Assembly: GCF_002726155.1 (NCBI RefSeq)
Contig: NZ_PBSH01000019.1
Location: forward strand, 1-64,000
Length of the DNA: 64,000 bases
Reading direction: 5' to 3'
Origin: Alcanivorax sp.
GTDB lineage: Bacteria; Pseudomonadota; Gammaproteobacteria; Pseudomonadales; Alcanivoracaceae
Positions 18,528-26,661 of this stretch are shown here, piece by piece; position 1 is the stretch's first letter; every line of letters begins with the position of its first letter. The notes beneath the pieces are model-generated. The model made no database searches and was not told the DNA's origin. It saw nothing but the letters and a program-made list of their open reading frames with translations. Made by a program: the position numbers and the translations under genes.

Positions 18528-19484
18528 TCAGCCCCCGTCCGCAGACACATCCAGTATCGCGGGCCGCTGGTAACGGTAATGGAGTGTTTTCAGTGCGGGC
18601 TCTCCCGCCTCGTCAAAACCACTGGCGCCAGGCAGGCGGGATTGCAACTGCGCCCCTGGCAAGTTATCAGCCACACATTGCTCCAACCAGGCGTAATCCA
18701 GCCAGGGCGCATTAAGGCAGATCAGCAGGTCGGCTTCCGGCGCCAATAACTTATGCAGTTTACGCAGTACTTTCGGGTAGTCCTTCTCTGCCATAAAGCT
18801 GCCTTTTTGGGCACTGGGTGGATCCACCACGATAATGTCGTAGCGCCCCAGGTTGTGCAGCTTTTTCCAGCTTCTGAAAATGTTATGGGGCAAGTAATGG
18901 ACCTGGGCATCCTGATAGCCATTCAAGGCGTGGTTCTGCTTCCCCAGGGTCAAGGCGGCATCGGACAGATCAATGTTCACCACAGAGCGAGCCCCACCCG
19001 TCAACGCCGCCACGGAAAAACTGCAAGTGAAGCTAAACAGGTTGAGCACCTTGCAGCCCTCGGCCCGTTCACGCAGCCAGCTACGCCCCTCCGCCATGTC
19101 GGCAAAGAAGCCCAGGTTCTGACCGCGCTGGAAATCCAGCTTGTAATCCAGCCCCTGCTCTGTGGCGACCGGCCTGTCCGGTAGCTCACCACATACCACC
19201 TGGTTCTCGGCCTTGGCGTCGTAGCGATGCTGGAACACCAATGTCTGACATCCCAAACCTGCCAGCGCCCCGGTAAGGCAGACTTCCAATTCTGCCAGCA
19301 CCGCTTGCTCCTGGGGGCGAAATAGCGTGGCGACCAACACCGGAGGGAAGCGATCTACGGTGAGCCATTCCAGAGAGGGCACGGTTTTGCCACGACCATG
19401 AAAAAGGCGATGTTTTGGCTGGGACGATGGAACCAGATACGGGGCAAGAAGGTCTGATAACGGGGACAAGTGCATAGGGGTCAA
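18528..19484 (-). CDS. Class I SAM-dependent methyltransferase, RlmI/RlmK-like
   Basis: 318 residues. A COG1092-type methyltransferase domain: SAM-binding motif I in VLNLFSFTCSFSVAALTGGA, an acidic residue after motif II (VVNIDLSDAAL), and catalytic-type motif IV VVDPPSAQKGSF. The preceding segment YKLDFQRGQNLGFFADM is typical of RlmI-like enzymes, but there is no N-terminal PUA domain, so the RNA target is not certain. Probable role: cytosine-C5 or guanine methylation of rRNA. An alternative start lies three codons downstream (MHLSP). It is divergent from htpX. Confidence 0.8.
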   Translation of the reverse strand: MTPMHLSPLSDLLAPYLVPSSQPKHRLFHGRGKTVPSLEWLTVDRFPPVLVATLFRPQEQAVLAELEVCLTGALAGLGCQTLVFQHRYDAKAENQVVCGELPDRPVATEQGLDYKLDFQRGQNLGFFADMAEGRSWLRERAEGCKVLNLFSFTCSFSVAALTGGARSVVNIDLSDAALTLGKQNHALNGYQDAQVHYLPHNIFRSWKKLHNLGRYDIIVVDPPSAQKGSFMAEKDYPKVLRKLHKLLAPEADLLICLNAPWLDYAWLEQCVADNLPGAQLQSRLPGASGFDEAGEPALKTLHYRYQRPAILDVSADGG

Positions 19485-19556
19485 TACGGGCTACAGGTAG
19501 ACAGGTGTGCTGCGGCATCATGTTGCCGGCGGTTAAACAGCAATTATAGCTCAAGC

Positions 19557-19585
19557 CTTGAACCTTCTGCGCCCCGCCCCCAATA
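19557..19585 (+). promoter_or_regulatory. Sigma-32-type heat shock promoter of htpX
   Basis: CTTGAAC (19557-19563), 14 bases, then CCCCAATA (19578-19585). This fits the RpoH consensus (CTTGAAA, 11-16 bases, CCCCATNT) well, and the start codon lies 33 bases downstream. HtpX is a heat-shock and envelope-stress protease, so the match is biologically consistent. Confidence 0.6.
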
Positions 19586-19617
19586 AATAATCATCTACCT
19601 GATGGAGAAACCTCACG

Positions 19618-20514
19618 ATGATGCGCATCGCGCTTTATCTGCTTACTAACCTGGCGGTTATTGTGGTCGCCAGCATTACCCTTAGCCTGCTTGGCGTCAA
19701 CAGCTATTTCGCCCAGAGCGGAAGCGGCCTGGACCTGACCAGCCTGCTGATTTTCAGTGCGGTGTTCGGTTTCGCCGGTTCACTGATTTCACTGCTGATA
19801 TCCAAGCCCATGGCCAAATGGTCCGCCAAGGTGCAGATCATCAAAGAGCCCGGCAACCAGGCGGAACGCTGGTTGCTGGATACGGTGAAAGAGCTGTCAG
19901 ACAAGGCTGGCATCAAGATGCCTGAAGTGGGCATCTTCCCAGCCCAGCAATCCAATGCCTTCGCCACCGGCTGGAACAAGAATGATGCACTAGTGGCCGT
20001 TTCACAGGGTTTGCTGAGCCGTTTTCGCCCGGAAGAAGTCCGCGCGGTGCTGGCCCATGAAATTGGCCACGTGGCCAACGGTGACATGGTCACCCTCAGC
20101 CTGATTCAGGGCGTGGTAAACACCTTTGTCATTTTTGCCGCCCGCGTGGTGGGCTATGTGATCGACAGTTTCCTGCGTCGTGACGGTGGCGGCGGCCTGG
20201 GCTTCGGTTACTACATCGTGGTGATCGTGGCAGAAATTATCTTCGGCATTGCCGCCAGCACCATCGTCATGAAGTTCTCCCGCTTCCGGGAATACCGGGC
20301 CGATGTGGCCGGCGCTCAACTGGCTGACCGACGCGACATGATTTCTGCCCTGCAACGGCTGAAAGCGGAATCCAAGGTCCCCAACCAGATGCCCGACACC
20401 CTGGTGGCTTTCGGTATCAACTCTGGCGTAAAGCAAGGCCTGAAAGCCCTGTTTTCTTCGCACCCGCCGCTGGATGACCGCATCGCGGCGCTGCAGGAAA
20501 AGCGCCATGGGTGA
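19618..20514 (+). CDS. htpX: Membrane zinc protease HtpX
   Basis: 298 residues (E. coli 293). Four hydrophobic segments: residues about 4-26, 43-62, 160-180 and 198-217. The zinc motif HEIGH is at 147-151 ([14 protein letters not shown]) with the third ligand E225 in FREYRAD. It degrades misfolded inner-membrane proteins with FtsH. It starts [14 protein letters not shown] as in E. coli, with GGAG upstream. It is a single-gene unit with a sigma-32-like promoter and a perfect palindromic terminator downstream. Confidence 0.96.
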   Translation: MMRIALYLLTNLAVIVVASITLSLLGVNSYFAQSGSGLDLTSLLIFSAVFGFAGSLISLLISKPMAKWSAKVQIIKEPGNQAERWLLDTVKELSDKAGIKMPEVGIFPAQQSNAFATGWNKNDALVAVSQGLLSRFRPEEVRAVLAHEIGHVANGDMVTLSLIQGVVNTFVIFAARVVGYVIDSFLRRDGGGGLGFGYYIVVIVAEIIFGIAASTIVMKFSRFREYRADVAGAQLADRRDMISALQRLKAESKVPNQMPDTLVAFGINSGVKQGLKALFSSHPPLDDRIAALQEKRHG

Positions 20515-20586
20515 AGGGTAAAATTGGCAGTTGATAGTGGACAATTGACAGCTGCGCGTGTACCAGCGTGGTTATCCACTAAACGC

Positions 20587-20624
20587 AAAGAGGCCGCGCC
20601 CATGGCCATGGGCGCGGCCTCTTT
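20587..20624. terminator. Perfect 38-bp palindromic terminator
   Basis: Two 19-base arms (20587-20605 and 20606-20624) are exact inverses, starting AAAGAGGCCGCGCCC and ending CTTT followed by AATTTT on the plus strand. It lies between the convergent genes htpX and the ATP-NAD kinase-like gene and can serve both. Confidence 0.8.
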
Positions 20625-20659
20625 AATTTTCGGACCAATCAACCTTCAAGCGAGAGCTA

Positions 20660-21805
20660 TCAACCCTCAATTAAAGACGCATTTGTCCCCACGCGGTAAA
20701 GGATCTGATCCTCATAGCCGGTCGTCACCGGCCATAACCCGCACAGCTGTTTATCCAGCTTCGCGTCGCCACTGTCGACCAGCAAGGGCCTGCCCTCCAG
20801 CGTTTCCAGTTTGGTTCGGGTAGCCAGTATCTGGATATTTTCTTTGCCCAGGCGGCGAATCAGCGCCGGGCTGAATTGCTGGTTGCCACGGCCGAACAGA
20901 TGCCCCTGTCCGCCAATCACGGTGATCACGGCTTTGGCCGGCGCATCGCCAATGTGCTCCAGTAGCTGCCTGGCCCCCAGATCGGCGGCAACCACTTCGC
21001 CATTGCGGACCAGATCCACGCCCAGCAGTGTATTGTCCAGCCCCAGCTGCTCCATCACCACAGCCACTGTGGAGCCAGAGCCCATCAGGTACCAGGTGTC
21101 GTCTTCCAGACTGTCTGCCACCCAGGCCGCCACTTCGGTAACCACCAGATCCTCCACTTCCCGGCCGCCGCATTTCACCTGCTGCAGGTAACGGGCTTCT
21201 GCTGGTACTTGCAGCTCTCCATAATGACGGGCCTTGACCACGCCCTCGCGGAACGCGGCTTCGTCGATGTCCCTCACCTCGGCACTCTCCAGCGCCACCA
21301 GCCCCCCACCGGCCAACTCCGCCAGCAGGCTTCCCGCCGCCTCGGGATTCACCGCATACACGGCAGAATGCATCTTGCAGCCCGCTGGTACGCCCAGCAC
21401 AGGGGTGCCCAGCCCAATGGCATCCACCAGATCCCGGGCGGTGCCATCGCCACCGGCAAACAGGATCAGTTCAGCCCCGGCCGCTTTCAGTGCGGCAGCG
21501 GCGGCACGGGTGTCATTCTGGCTGCTCGGCATAGGCGATTCACCAATCACCGTGCAAGGCACGTTGGCTGCCCGGCAACTGTTCTCGCCCATATCACCGC
21601 CCCAGGTCAGAACGGACACATTACTGACGGCGGACAGCGCCTTGAGCGCCCGGCTCATCCGGCCTGGCGCCTGGGGCTCAGCACCACGACGCAGGGCTTC
21701 ATCACGGGTTTGCACCCCGTCGCTTCCTTTCAGCGCAACGCTGCCACCCAGGCCCGCATAAGGATTGACCAGCACACCGAGACAAAGACCTTGATCGACT
21801 TTCAT
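20660..21805 (-). CDS. ATP-NAD kinase family protein (COG3199 type)
   Basis: 381 residues. It carries the NAD-kinase fold motifs: an N-terminal LGVLVNPYAGLGGSVALKGSDG, a central ELILFAGGDGTARDL, and GVPAGCKMHSAVYAVNP, as in the COG3199/AcoX-like group. It lacks the short NadK architecture, so it may be an alternative NAD kinase or a kinase of another small molecule; canonical NadK would lie elsewhere. The C-terminal half (GSGSTVAVVMEQLG, TVIGGQGHLFGRGNQQ) is conserved in this family. The ribosome binding site is weak. It is convergent with htpX and divergent from the small gene at 21899. Confidence 0.85.
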   Translation of the reverse strand: MKVDQGLCLGVLVNPYAGLGGSVALKGSDGVQTRDEALRRGAEPQAPGRMSRALKALSAVSNVSVLTWGGDMGENSCRAANVPCTVIGESPMPSSQNDTRAAAAALKAAGAELILFAGGDGTARDLVDAIGLGTPVLGVPAGCKMHSAVYAVNPEAAGSLLAELAGGGLVALESAEVRDIDEAAFREGVVKARHYGELQVPAEARYLQQVKCGGREVEDLVVTEVAAWVADSLEDDTWYLMGSGSTVAVVMEQLGLDNTLLGVDLVRNGEVVAADLGARQLLEHIGDAPAKAVITVIGGQGHLFGRGNQQFSPALIRRLGKENIQILATRTKLETLEGRPLLVDSGDAKLDKQLCGLWPVTTGYEDQILYRVGTNASLIEG

Positions 21806-21898
21806 AAAAGGGTCATATCCAGATACAAAAATGGCGTTGCTGTCACTGACAGCGCCTAAGTAAATTTAAAGACCATCTGCATAACGCGGGGATTCAAC

Positions 21899-22072
21899 AT
21901 GAACCTGAACAATACAGCGTCACCATCACCGTTCCACGGCGCGGCCATCATCGATGAGGACGGCCGGGAAATCCCCATTACCGAAGACATGATCCAGCGC
22001 GCCTGTGAGCACCTGGAAGATCAGTGGCAATACCCTACCGCGCAATACCATCGGGCTCAAAAAGTCGGCTGA
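21899..22072 (+). CDS. PA1571-like small protein
   Basis: 57 residues, read from the DNA. Its core [24 protein letters not shown] resembles the small Pseudomonas PA1571-type proteins, in which I(I)D..GREIPIT(E)xMIQRAC is the conserved block; this resemblance is from memory. No function is known. GCGGGGA lies seven bases before the ATG. The last 38 bases overlap the 3' end of pdxB on the opposite strand, so the two genes share coding DNA in their tails. Confidence 0.7.
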   Translation: MNLNNTASPSPFHGAAIIDEDGREIPITEDMIQRACEHLEDQWQYPTAQYHRAQKVG

Positions 22073-23162
22073 TAATCGCCGCCCAGGCGTCCGCGACAGG
22101 CCCGTCATACTGCCAGTGGTGCAGTTCGTGACGGACAGGATACTGTTTACGCAGGCGATCAAAGGCCGCAGCAGGGGCCGCTTCATTCAAGCTGTTACCC
22201 AATCGCCGGTAATCATCGTCCAGCCGATATGCTGCTTGCAGTAACGCCAACAGGTCCGCATCACTCGCCACCGACTGCCGCAACACCGGCGCATCCGCCC
22301 CAGCAGTCTCTGCCACCGCTTCCCAGCCTGCCCACTCGCACACCGCGTCATAGAGCATGCGAGTCCCTTTGAGCTTGCCTTCCAGGCTGTAACCCGCAAT
22401 ATGCGGCGACCCCATTAGCACCTGCTGATACAACGTCGGCGGCACTGTGGGTTCGGTTTCCCACACATCCAGCACGGTTAAAGGCCCTGTGCCGCCGGCA
22501 AGCTGCTTAGACAATGCCGCATTGTCGATAACCGGCCCACGGCAGGTATTGATCAGCATCTGTTCCGGCCCCAACCGGGAAAGTCGGTCGGCATTCAGTA
22601 AATGCCAGGTGGCATCATCCCCTGTGCGGGTCAGCGGCACATGCAAGGTGATGATATCGGCATCCAGCACCTGATCCAGCGGGGCCAGGTTCACCGGCCC
22701 GGCGTAACCGGCCCTCTCCAGCAGGGGGTCACAGCCCTGCACCGTCATGCCCAGCGCACCCAGCCAGTCCGCTACGCGGCGCCCCACGTTCCCCAGGCCA
22801 ACCACCGCCACCCGGGTTTCCCGTGGGCATCGCCCCTGGGCCGCGCACAGCAATAGCACGGATTGCAGCACATATTCCGCCACCGCACGGGCATTACAGC
22901 CCGGCGCATGGGCAAACGGAATGCCCGCCTGGGCCAGGTACGTCAGATCCACGTGGTCCGTACCAATGGTGGCGGAACCTACAAAGCGTACTCGCGAACC
23001 GGCCAGCAAGGTGGCGTCCACTCGGGTGACAGAGCGCACCAACAGAATCTCCGCCTCGCCCAGCTGTTCCCGGGTCAGAGTGCGGCCGTCCACTCGCTCA
23101 ACGGTGGCAAAAGCCTCGAAAGGTTCCAAACCGGGCATGTTGGCATCGGCGATAATGTGCAT
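22035..23162 (-). CDS. pdxB: Erythronate-4-phosphate dehydrogenase
   Basis: 375 residues (E. coli 378). D-2-hydroxyacid dehydrogenase family: N-terminal [15 protein letters not shown], substrate loop [25 protein letters not shown], Rossmann [18 protein letters not shown], and the catalytic region [14 protein letters not shown] with the following [13 protein letters not shown], plus the PdxB-specific C-terminal dimerisation domain. It performs the second step of the DXP-dependent pyridoxal phosphate pathway. I chose the ATG at 23162 (AGGATA upstream) rather than the in-frame ATG at 23183, because homologues begin MxIIADAN. Confidence 0.93.
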   Translation of the reverse strand: MHIIADANMPGLEPFEAFATVERVDGRTLTREQLGEAEILLVRSVTRVDATLLAGSRVRFVGSATIGTDHVDLTYLAQAGIPFAHAPGCNARAVAEYVLQSVLLLCAAQGRCPRETRVAVVGLGNVGRRVADWLGALGMTVQGCDPLLERAGYAGPVNLAPLDQVLDADIITLHVPLTRTGDDATWHLLNADRLSRLGPEQMLINTCRGPVIDNAALSKQLAGGTGPLTVLDVWETEPTVPPTLYQQVLMGSPHIAGYSLEGKLKGTRMLYDAVCEWAGWEAVAETAGADAPVLRQSVASDADLLALLQAAYRLDDDYRRLGNSLNEAAPAAAFDRLRKQYPVRHELHHWQYDGPVADAWAAIISRLFEPDGIAR

Positions 23163-23198
23163 CGGTATCCTTGGGTTAAGCATCAGTATTGCCGCCAG

Positions 23199-24077
23199 CT
23201 ATTCCAGCTCCCGGCAAAGCAATCGGGCCGTATTGGTAACGGCTGAAGTATAGGGATGATCAAACAGGTTGAAGTGATTCAGCCAGTGATACAGGTCATA
23301 CACCGGCCACCGCGCCCGCTGCTCCGGTGTCGGCAAATGCCCCTGGTAGCCATGGTAGAACACCTCGGGCGGTCGGCCGAACAGGTTCAGCATGGCCAGA
23401 TCCACCTGCGGGTCGCCATAATAACAGGCCGGATCGAAGAACACCGGCTCTGCGCCGTCAATCTGGCCCAGATTCCCCATCCACAGATCCCCGTGCAACA
23501 ACGCACTGGCAGGCCTGCGCGGCAACCAGTTCGACAGATGGTCGATAACCCGATGCACAACCCGGCAGGCCGATGCCGGCAACCCCTTCTGCCTTGCCCA
23601 TTGCAACTGTGGCTGCAGCCGCTGACGGGCAAAAAAACGGGGCCATTCGGTTTCATCACTGTTGTACTGCGCCATGCCACCAATAAAGTTGTCCGCCACA
23701 CCGCCATACACCGTGTTTTTGGCCCCGCTGTGAAGCCTGGCCAAGGCTTGCCCTGCAGTCCGCCACCCAGCCTGCCCCAAAGGCTCCAGCGCCAGGGCTT
23801 CCAGAAACAGCACCCCGCCCGCCCCATCGGCGTACCGGCCCTCTACCCGCGGCACCCGTAGCCACGGCTCCAAGGCCCGCAACCCGGCTTCTTCCGCTTC
23901 CAGCAATGCGGCATTGGAGTGCATTTTCACAAAACAACGCCCCCCCGAATGCGTCAGCAAACCGCTATTGGCGGTGTCCCCACCCGCACCGGACCGATAC
24001 TGCATCTGCTGGTTCCAGCCCCTTGCGGACAGTGCCCGTCGCAGCACTAGTGGCAAATTCGCATCATTACTATCCAT
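23199..24077 (-). CDS. Fructosamine kinase family protein
   Basis: 292 residues. Fructosamine-3-kinase/aminoglycoside phosphotransferase fold: the catalytic loop LLHGDLWMGNLG and the metal motif FFDPACYYGDPQVDLAML are intact, and the N-terminal part has GGDTANSG and FVKMHS of the nucleotide site. Family members phosphorylate ketoamines such as ribulosamines or fructosamines to trigger their removal from proteins. The stop lies 36 bases from the pdxB start, so the two may be co-transcribed. Confidence 0.87.
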   Translation of the reverse strand: MDSNDANLPLVLRRALSARGWNQQMQYRSGAGGDTANSGLLTHSGGRCFVKMHSNAALLEAEEAGLRALEPWLRVPRVEGRYADGAGGVLFLEALALEPLGQAGWRTAGQALARLHSGAKNTVYGGVADNFIGGMAQYNSDETEWPRFFARQRLQPQLQWARQKGLPASACRVVHRVIDHLSNWLPRRPASALLHGDLWMGNLGQIDGAEPVFFDPACYYGDPQVDLAMLNLFGRPPEVFYHGYQGHLPTPEQRARWPVYDLYHWLNHFNLFDHPYTSAVTNTARLLCRELE

Positions 24078-24229
24078 AAACTTGACTATAGAGGCCTCCG
24101 CCGGTGGTGCTAAGGGCCAATCATGACCGATGGTTACCCTTGATTTAAGCCGTTCTTCTGATTACAACTAACGCTATAAAGCACGCCGGGATTCCGGCCC
24201 ATAACAACAAAAGAAGCGATCGCCACCCC

Positions 24230-24748
24230 ATGAAAGCATTTTTGCCCTTCTGCGGCGCCGTGTTAGTGAGCCTGTGTTCCATTGCCGGTGCGGCTGACGA
24301 CGATGGCCTGTCCGAGCAGATTCGCCAACTCAAGAGCGAAGCCCTCAACCTGAACCGGGACCTCACCCTGCTGGAGCAGGAATTACTCTACGCCAGCCCC
24401 CAGACCAGCATCTTTGTCTCTGTAGACGTGGGCACCCCAATCCGCCTGGTGGACATCAACCTGACCATCGACGGTGACCATGTTGGCTACCACTTCTATT
24501 CCGACCAGGAATTCGAAGCCCTCACCAAGGGCGGCATTCAGCGTTTGTATACCGGTAACCTGACCAGCGGCCGCCATGTCATGGAAGCCACCATCACCGG
24601 CTATGACCCCCTCGGCAAGGATTACCAGAAAACCACCATCTACAACTTCACCAAGGGCCCCGGCCGCAAAATGGTGGAGATGCAGGTGGTCGATGACCTG
24701 AATAGCCAGCAGCACAAATTCGAATTCCGTGAATGGAATCAGCAATGA
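24230..24748 (+). CDS. Small secreted protein, first gene of the Agl/Glt-like operon
   Basis: 172 residues. A Sec signal peptide (FLPFCGAVLVSLCSIAGA) is followed by a short helical stretch (LSEQIRQLKSEALNLNRDLTLLEQELL, about residues 27-53) and then a beta-rich domain (SIFVSVDVGTPIRLVDINLTIDG, GYHFYSDQEFEALTKGG). The domain resembles an immunoglobulin-like sandwich. No family is recognised. The helix may form a coiled coil with a partner. The stop overlaps the next start by 4 bases, and the position upstream of the TPR genes suggests an envelope component of the same machine. Confidence 0.8.
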   Translation: MKAFLPFCGAVLVSLCSIAGAADDDGLSEQIRQLKSEALNLNRDLTLLEQELLYASPQTSIFVSVDVGTPIRLVDINLTIDGDHVGYHFYSDQEFEALTKGGIQRLYTGNLTSGRHVMEATITGYDPLGKDYQKTTIYNFTKGPGRKMVEMQVVDDLNSQQHKFEFREWNQQ

Positions 24749-26661
24749 CACGACCCCGGATGAAACGGTGGCTGTTATATTCGCTGCTTGCGGTCAATCT
24801 ATCGCCTGCCCACGCGGCAAAAGTCGAGTTTTTTGATGACCTAGACACCGGCCCGCAGATTCTCGGCGCAGAAGAACACCGCTACCTGGCGTTCGGTGAA
24901 GTCATGTATGACTACTATCGCGAAGCCAACTTCGATGCCATCAACCTGCTGCTGGTGAACCAACAGCAACAGCTATTCAACGAAGATACCGACTACGCCG
25001 AACTGGTCCTCGGGGACCTCTACGTCACCTACGGCCTGCCCGACAAAGCCGAAACCATCTTCAACCGGCTGCTGGCCAAGGACATTCTCAGCCGCACCCG
25101 CGCCCAGACCTGGCTGCACAAGGCCGCCTTGCATTACCGCGAAGGCAACTACACCGACGCGGCCATGATTCTCGATGGCGAAAACATGAAAGGGCTGGAG
25201 TCCGTTGACGAAGCTCGCCGCCGCCTGATGCTGGCCAATATCTTCATGGCCGAGGGCGACTTTACCGGTGCCCTGGACTACCTCCATTCCGTACCCCTGA
25301 ATACCGATGAAGGCCGTTACGCCAGCTACAACATGGGCGTGGCGCTGATTCGGGCCGGCCATCAGGATCAGGGCCTTGAGCTGCTTAAATCCTTGCTGTC
25401 CGCAGGGGGCAGCAGCGATCAGGCGCTGGCTCTGCGTGACCGGGCGGCCTTGGCGTCAGGCCTGACAGAACTGAAAGACGGCAACCTGGAAAGTGCCCGC
25501 GCTGATCTGCGCCAGGTACGCAGCGACGGTCCTTTCTCCGAAGATGCCCTGCTCGCTCTGGGCCTGGCGAACTACCGTGCCGGCGACGTGAAACGCGCCC
25601 TGCCCCTGTGGCTGGAAGCCGTACGCCGCAACAGCAGCCACCCGTCCGTACAGGAAGCGCTGATGCTCGCCCCACGCGCCTACGAAGAACTCGGCGGCTT
25701 ACCCCAGGCCCTGTCGGGCTATCAATATGCGGCCACGCAATACCGTGAGGGCCTCAAGGACATTCAGCGCGCCATCGACAACATCGCCAAACCCGGCTGG
25801 TCCGAAGCGCTGCTCCCTGAAGACGAAAACGCCGCCGGCCTGCTGCCCGCCAACACCGATGACATGGCCAGAGGTGGCGAACTCTCGTATTTGTACAAGC
25901 TGTTCTCCAGTAACCACTTTGCCCAACGCTTTGAGCACTACCGGCAGATCCAGCAGATCAAGAGCATGGTGGAGCATTGGCAGGAATCACTGCCCGCCTT
26001 GCAGCAAAGCTACCAGCAACAGCGTGAGATGTTGAGCCGAAACCTGCCCCATGTTCGCGGGCAGGTCACCGGCTTGATGAGCCGCCAGGAGGCGCTCAGC
26101 CAGGCCAGCGACAAACTGGCCAACCGCATCCCCAACTATGTGGACCTGGAGAAGCCTGCCGATGTGGCCAATGCTGAACAGGCCATCATGTGGAAGAAAG
26201 TCGACGCCCTCGCCCATCAATTCGGCCGTATCCCCGGTTCCGACCACAACAACGCCATTCGCTTGCGCCGGGTTCGCGGCCTGTTACTTTGGGATATTGC
26301 CCACCAGTCGGTGGAACAACGCGAACAACAAGTGCAAGCTGCTACCCAATTACGCGAAGAAAGCCAGATACTGGCACAACGTATTGCGGCGATAAGCCAA
26401 CAGATCCGGGACGCCACCCTGCGTACCCGTGACGACGTAGGCCAACGCCTCGCCGCACAAGACCAGAAAATAAAACAAATAAAGCATCTGACAGAAGACA
26501 CCTTGCTGGCCCTGGAGCAAAACATGCAGGCCGACGCCCTCGCCCTGCTCCACGCCAACCAGCAAAAGCTGGCTGACCAGTTGGCCGAGGCACATCTGGC
26601 CATTGCCCGCCTGCAGGATTCGTCTGTCTCCGGTGAGAAAAATCAGAGGAAAGGATCGTGA
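24745..26661 (+). CDS. Periplasmic TPR and coiled-coil protein of the Agl/Glt-like operon
   Basis: 638 residues from ATG 24745, which overlaps the previous stop (ATGA); an ATG 12 bases earlier is in frame. Signal peptide RWLLYSLLAVNLSPAHA. The first 300 residues show TPR-like repeats (for example YREANFDAINLLLVNQQQQL, LVLGDLYVTYGLPDKAETIFNRLL, TYRAGDVKRALPLWLEAV). The last 250 residues are glutamine-rich, charged and probably a long coiled coil (EQREQQVQAATQLREESQIL, LEQNMQADALALLHANQQKL). No lipobox, so periplasmic. It is co-operonic with the following large lipoprotein and likely a scaffold of the same envelope complex. Confidence 0.8.
   Translation: MTRPRMKRWLLYSLLAVNLSPAHAAKVEFFDDLDTGPQILGAEEHRYLAFGEVMYDYYREANFDAINLLLVNQQQQLFNEDTDYAELVLGDLYVTYGLPDKAETIFNRLLAKDILSRTRAQTWLHKAALHYREGNYTDAAMILDGENMKGLESVDEARRRLMLANIFMAEGDFTGALDYLHSVPLNTDEGRYASYNMGVALIRAGHQDQGLELLKSLLSAGGSSDQALALRDRAALASGLTELKDGNLESARADLRQVRSDGPFSEDALLALGLANYRAGDVKRALPLWLEAVRRNSSHPSVQEALMLAPRAYEELGGLPQALSGYQYAATQYREGLKDIQRAIDNIAKPGWSEALLPEDENAAGLLPANTDDMARGGELSYLYKLFSSNHFAQRFEHYRQIQQIKSMVEHWQESLPALQQSYQQQREMLSRNLPHVRGQVTGLMSRQEALSQASDKLANRIPNYVDLEKPADVANAEQAIMWKKVDALAHQFGRIPGSDHNNAIRLRRVRGLLLWDIAHQSVEQREQQVQAATQLREESQILAQRIAAISQQIRDATLRTRDDVGQRLAAQDQKIKQIKHLTEDTLLALEQNMQADALALLHANQQKLADQLAEAHLAIARLQDSSVSGEKNQRKGS

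Noticed and set aside
18446..18550. N-terminal extension of the PepSY gene
   Set aside because: The upstream frame runs into the methyltransferase gene and has no signal peptide or site; the ATG at 18445 has AAGGAGAG.
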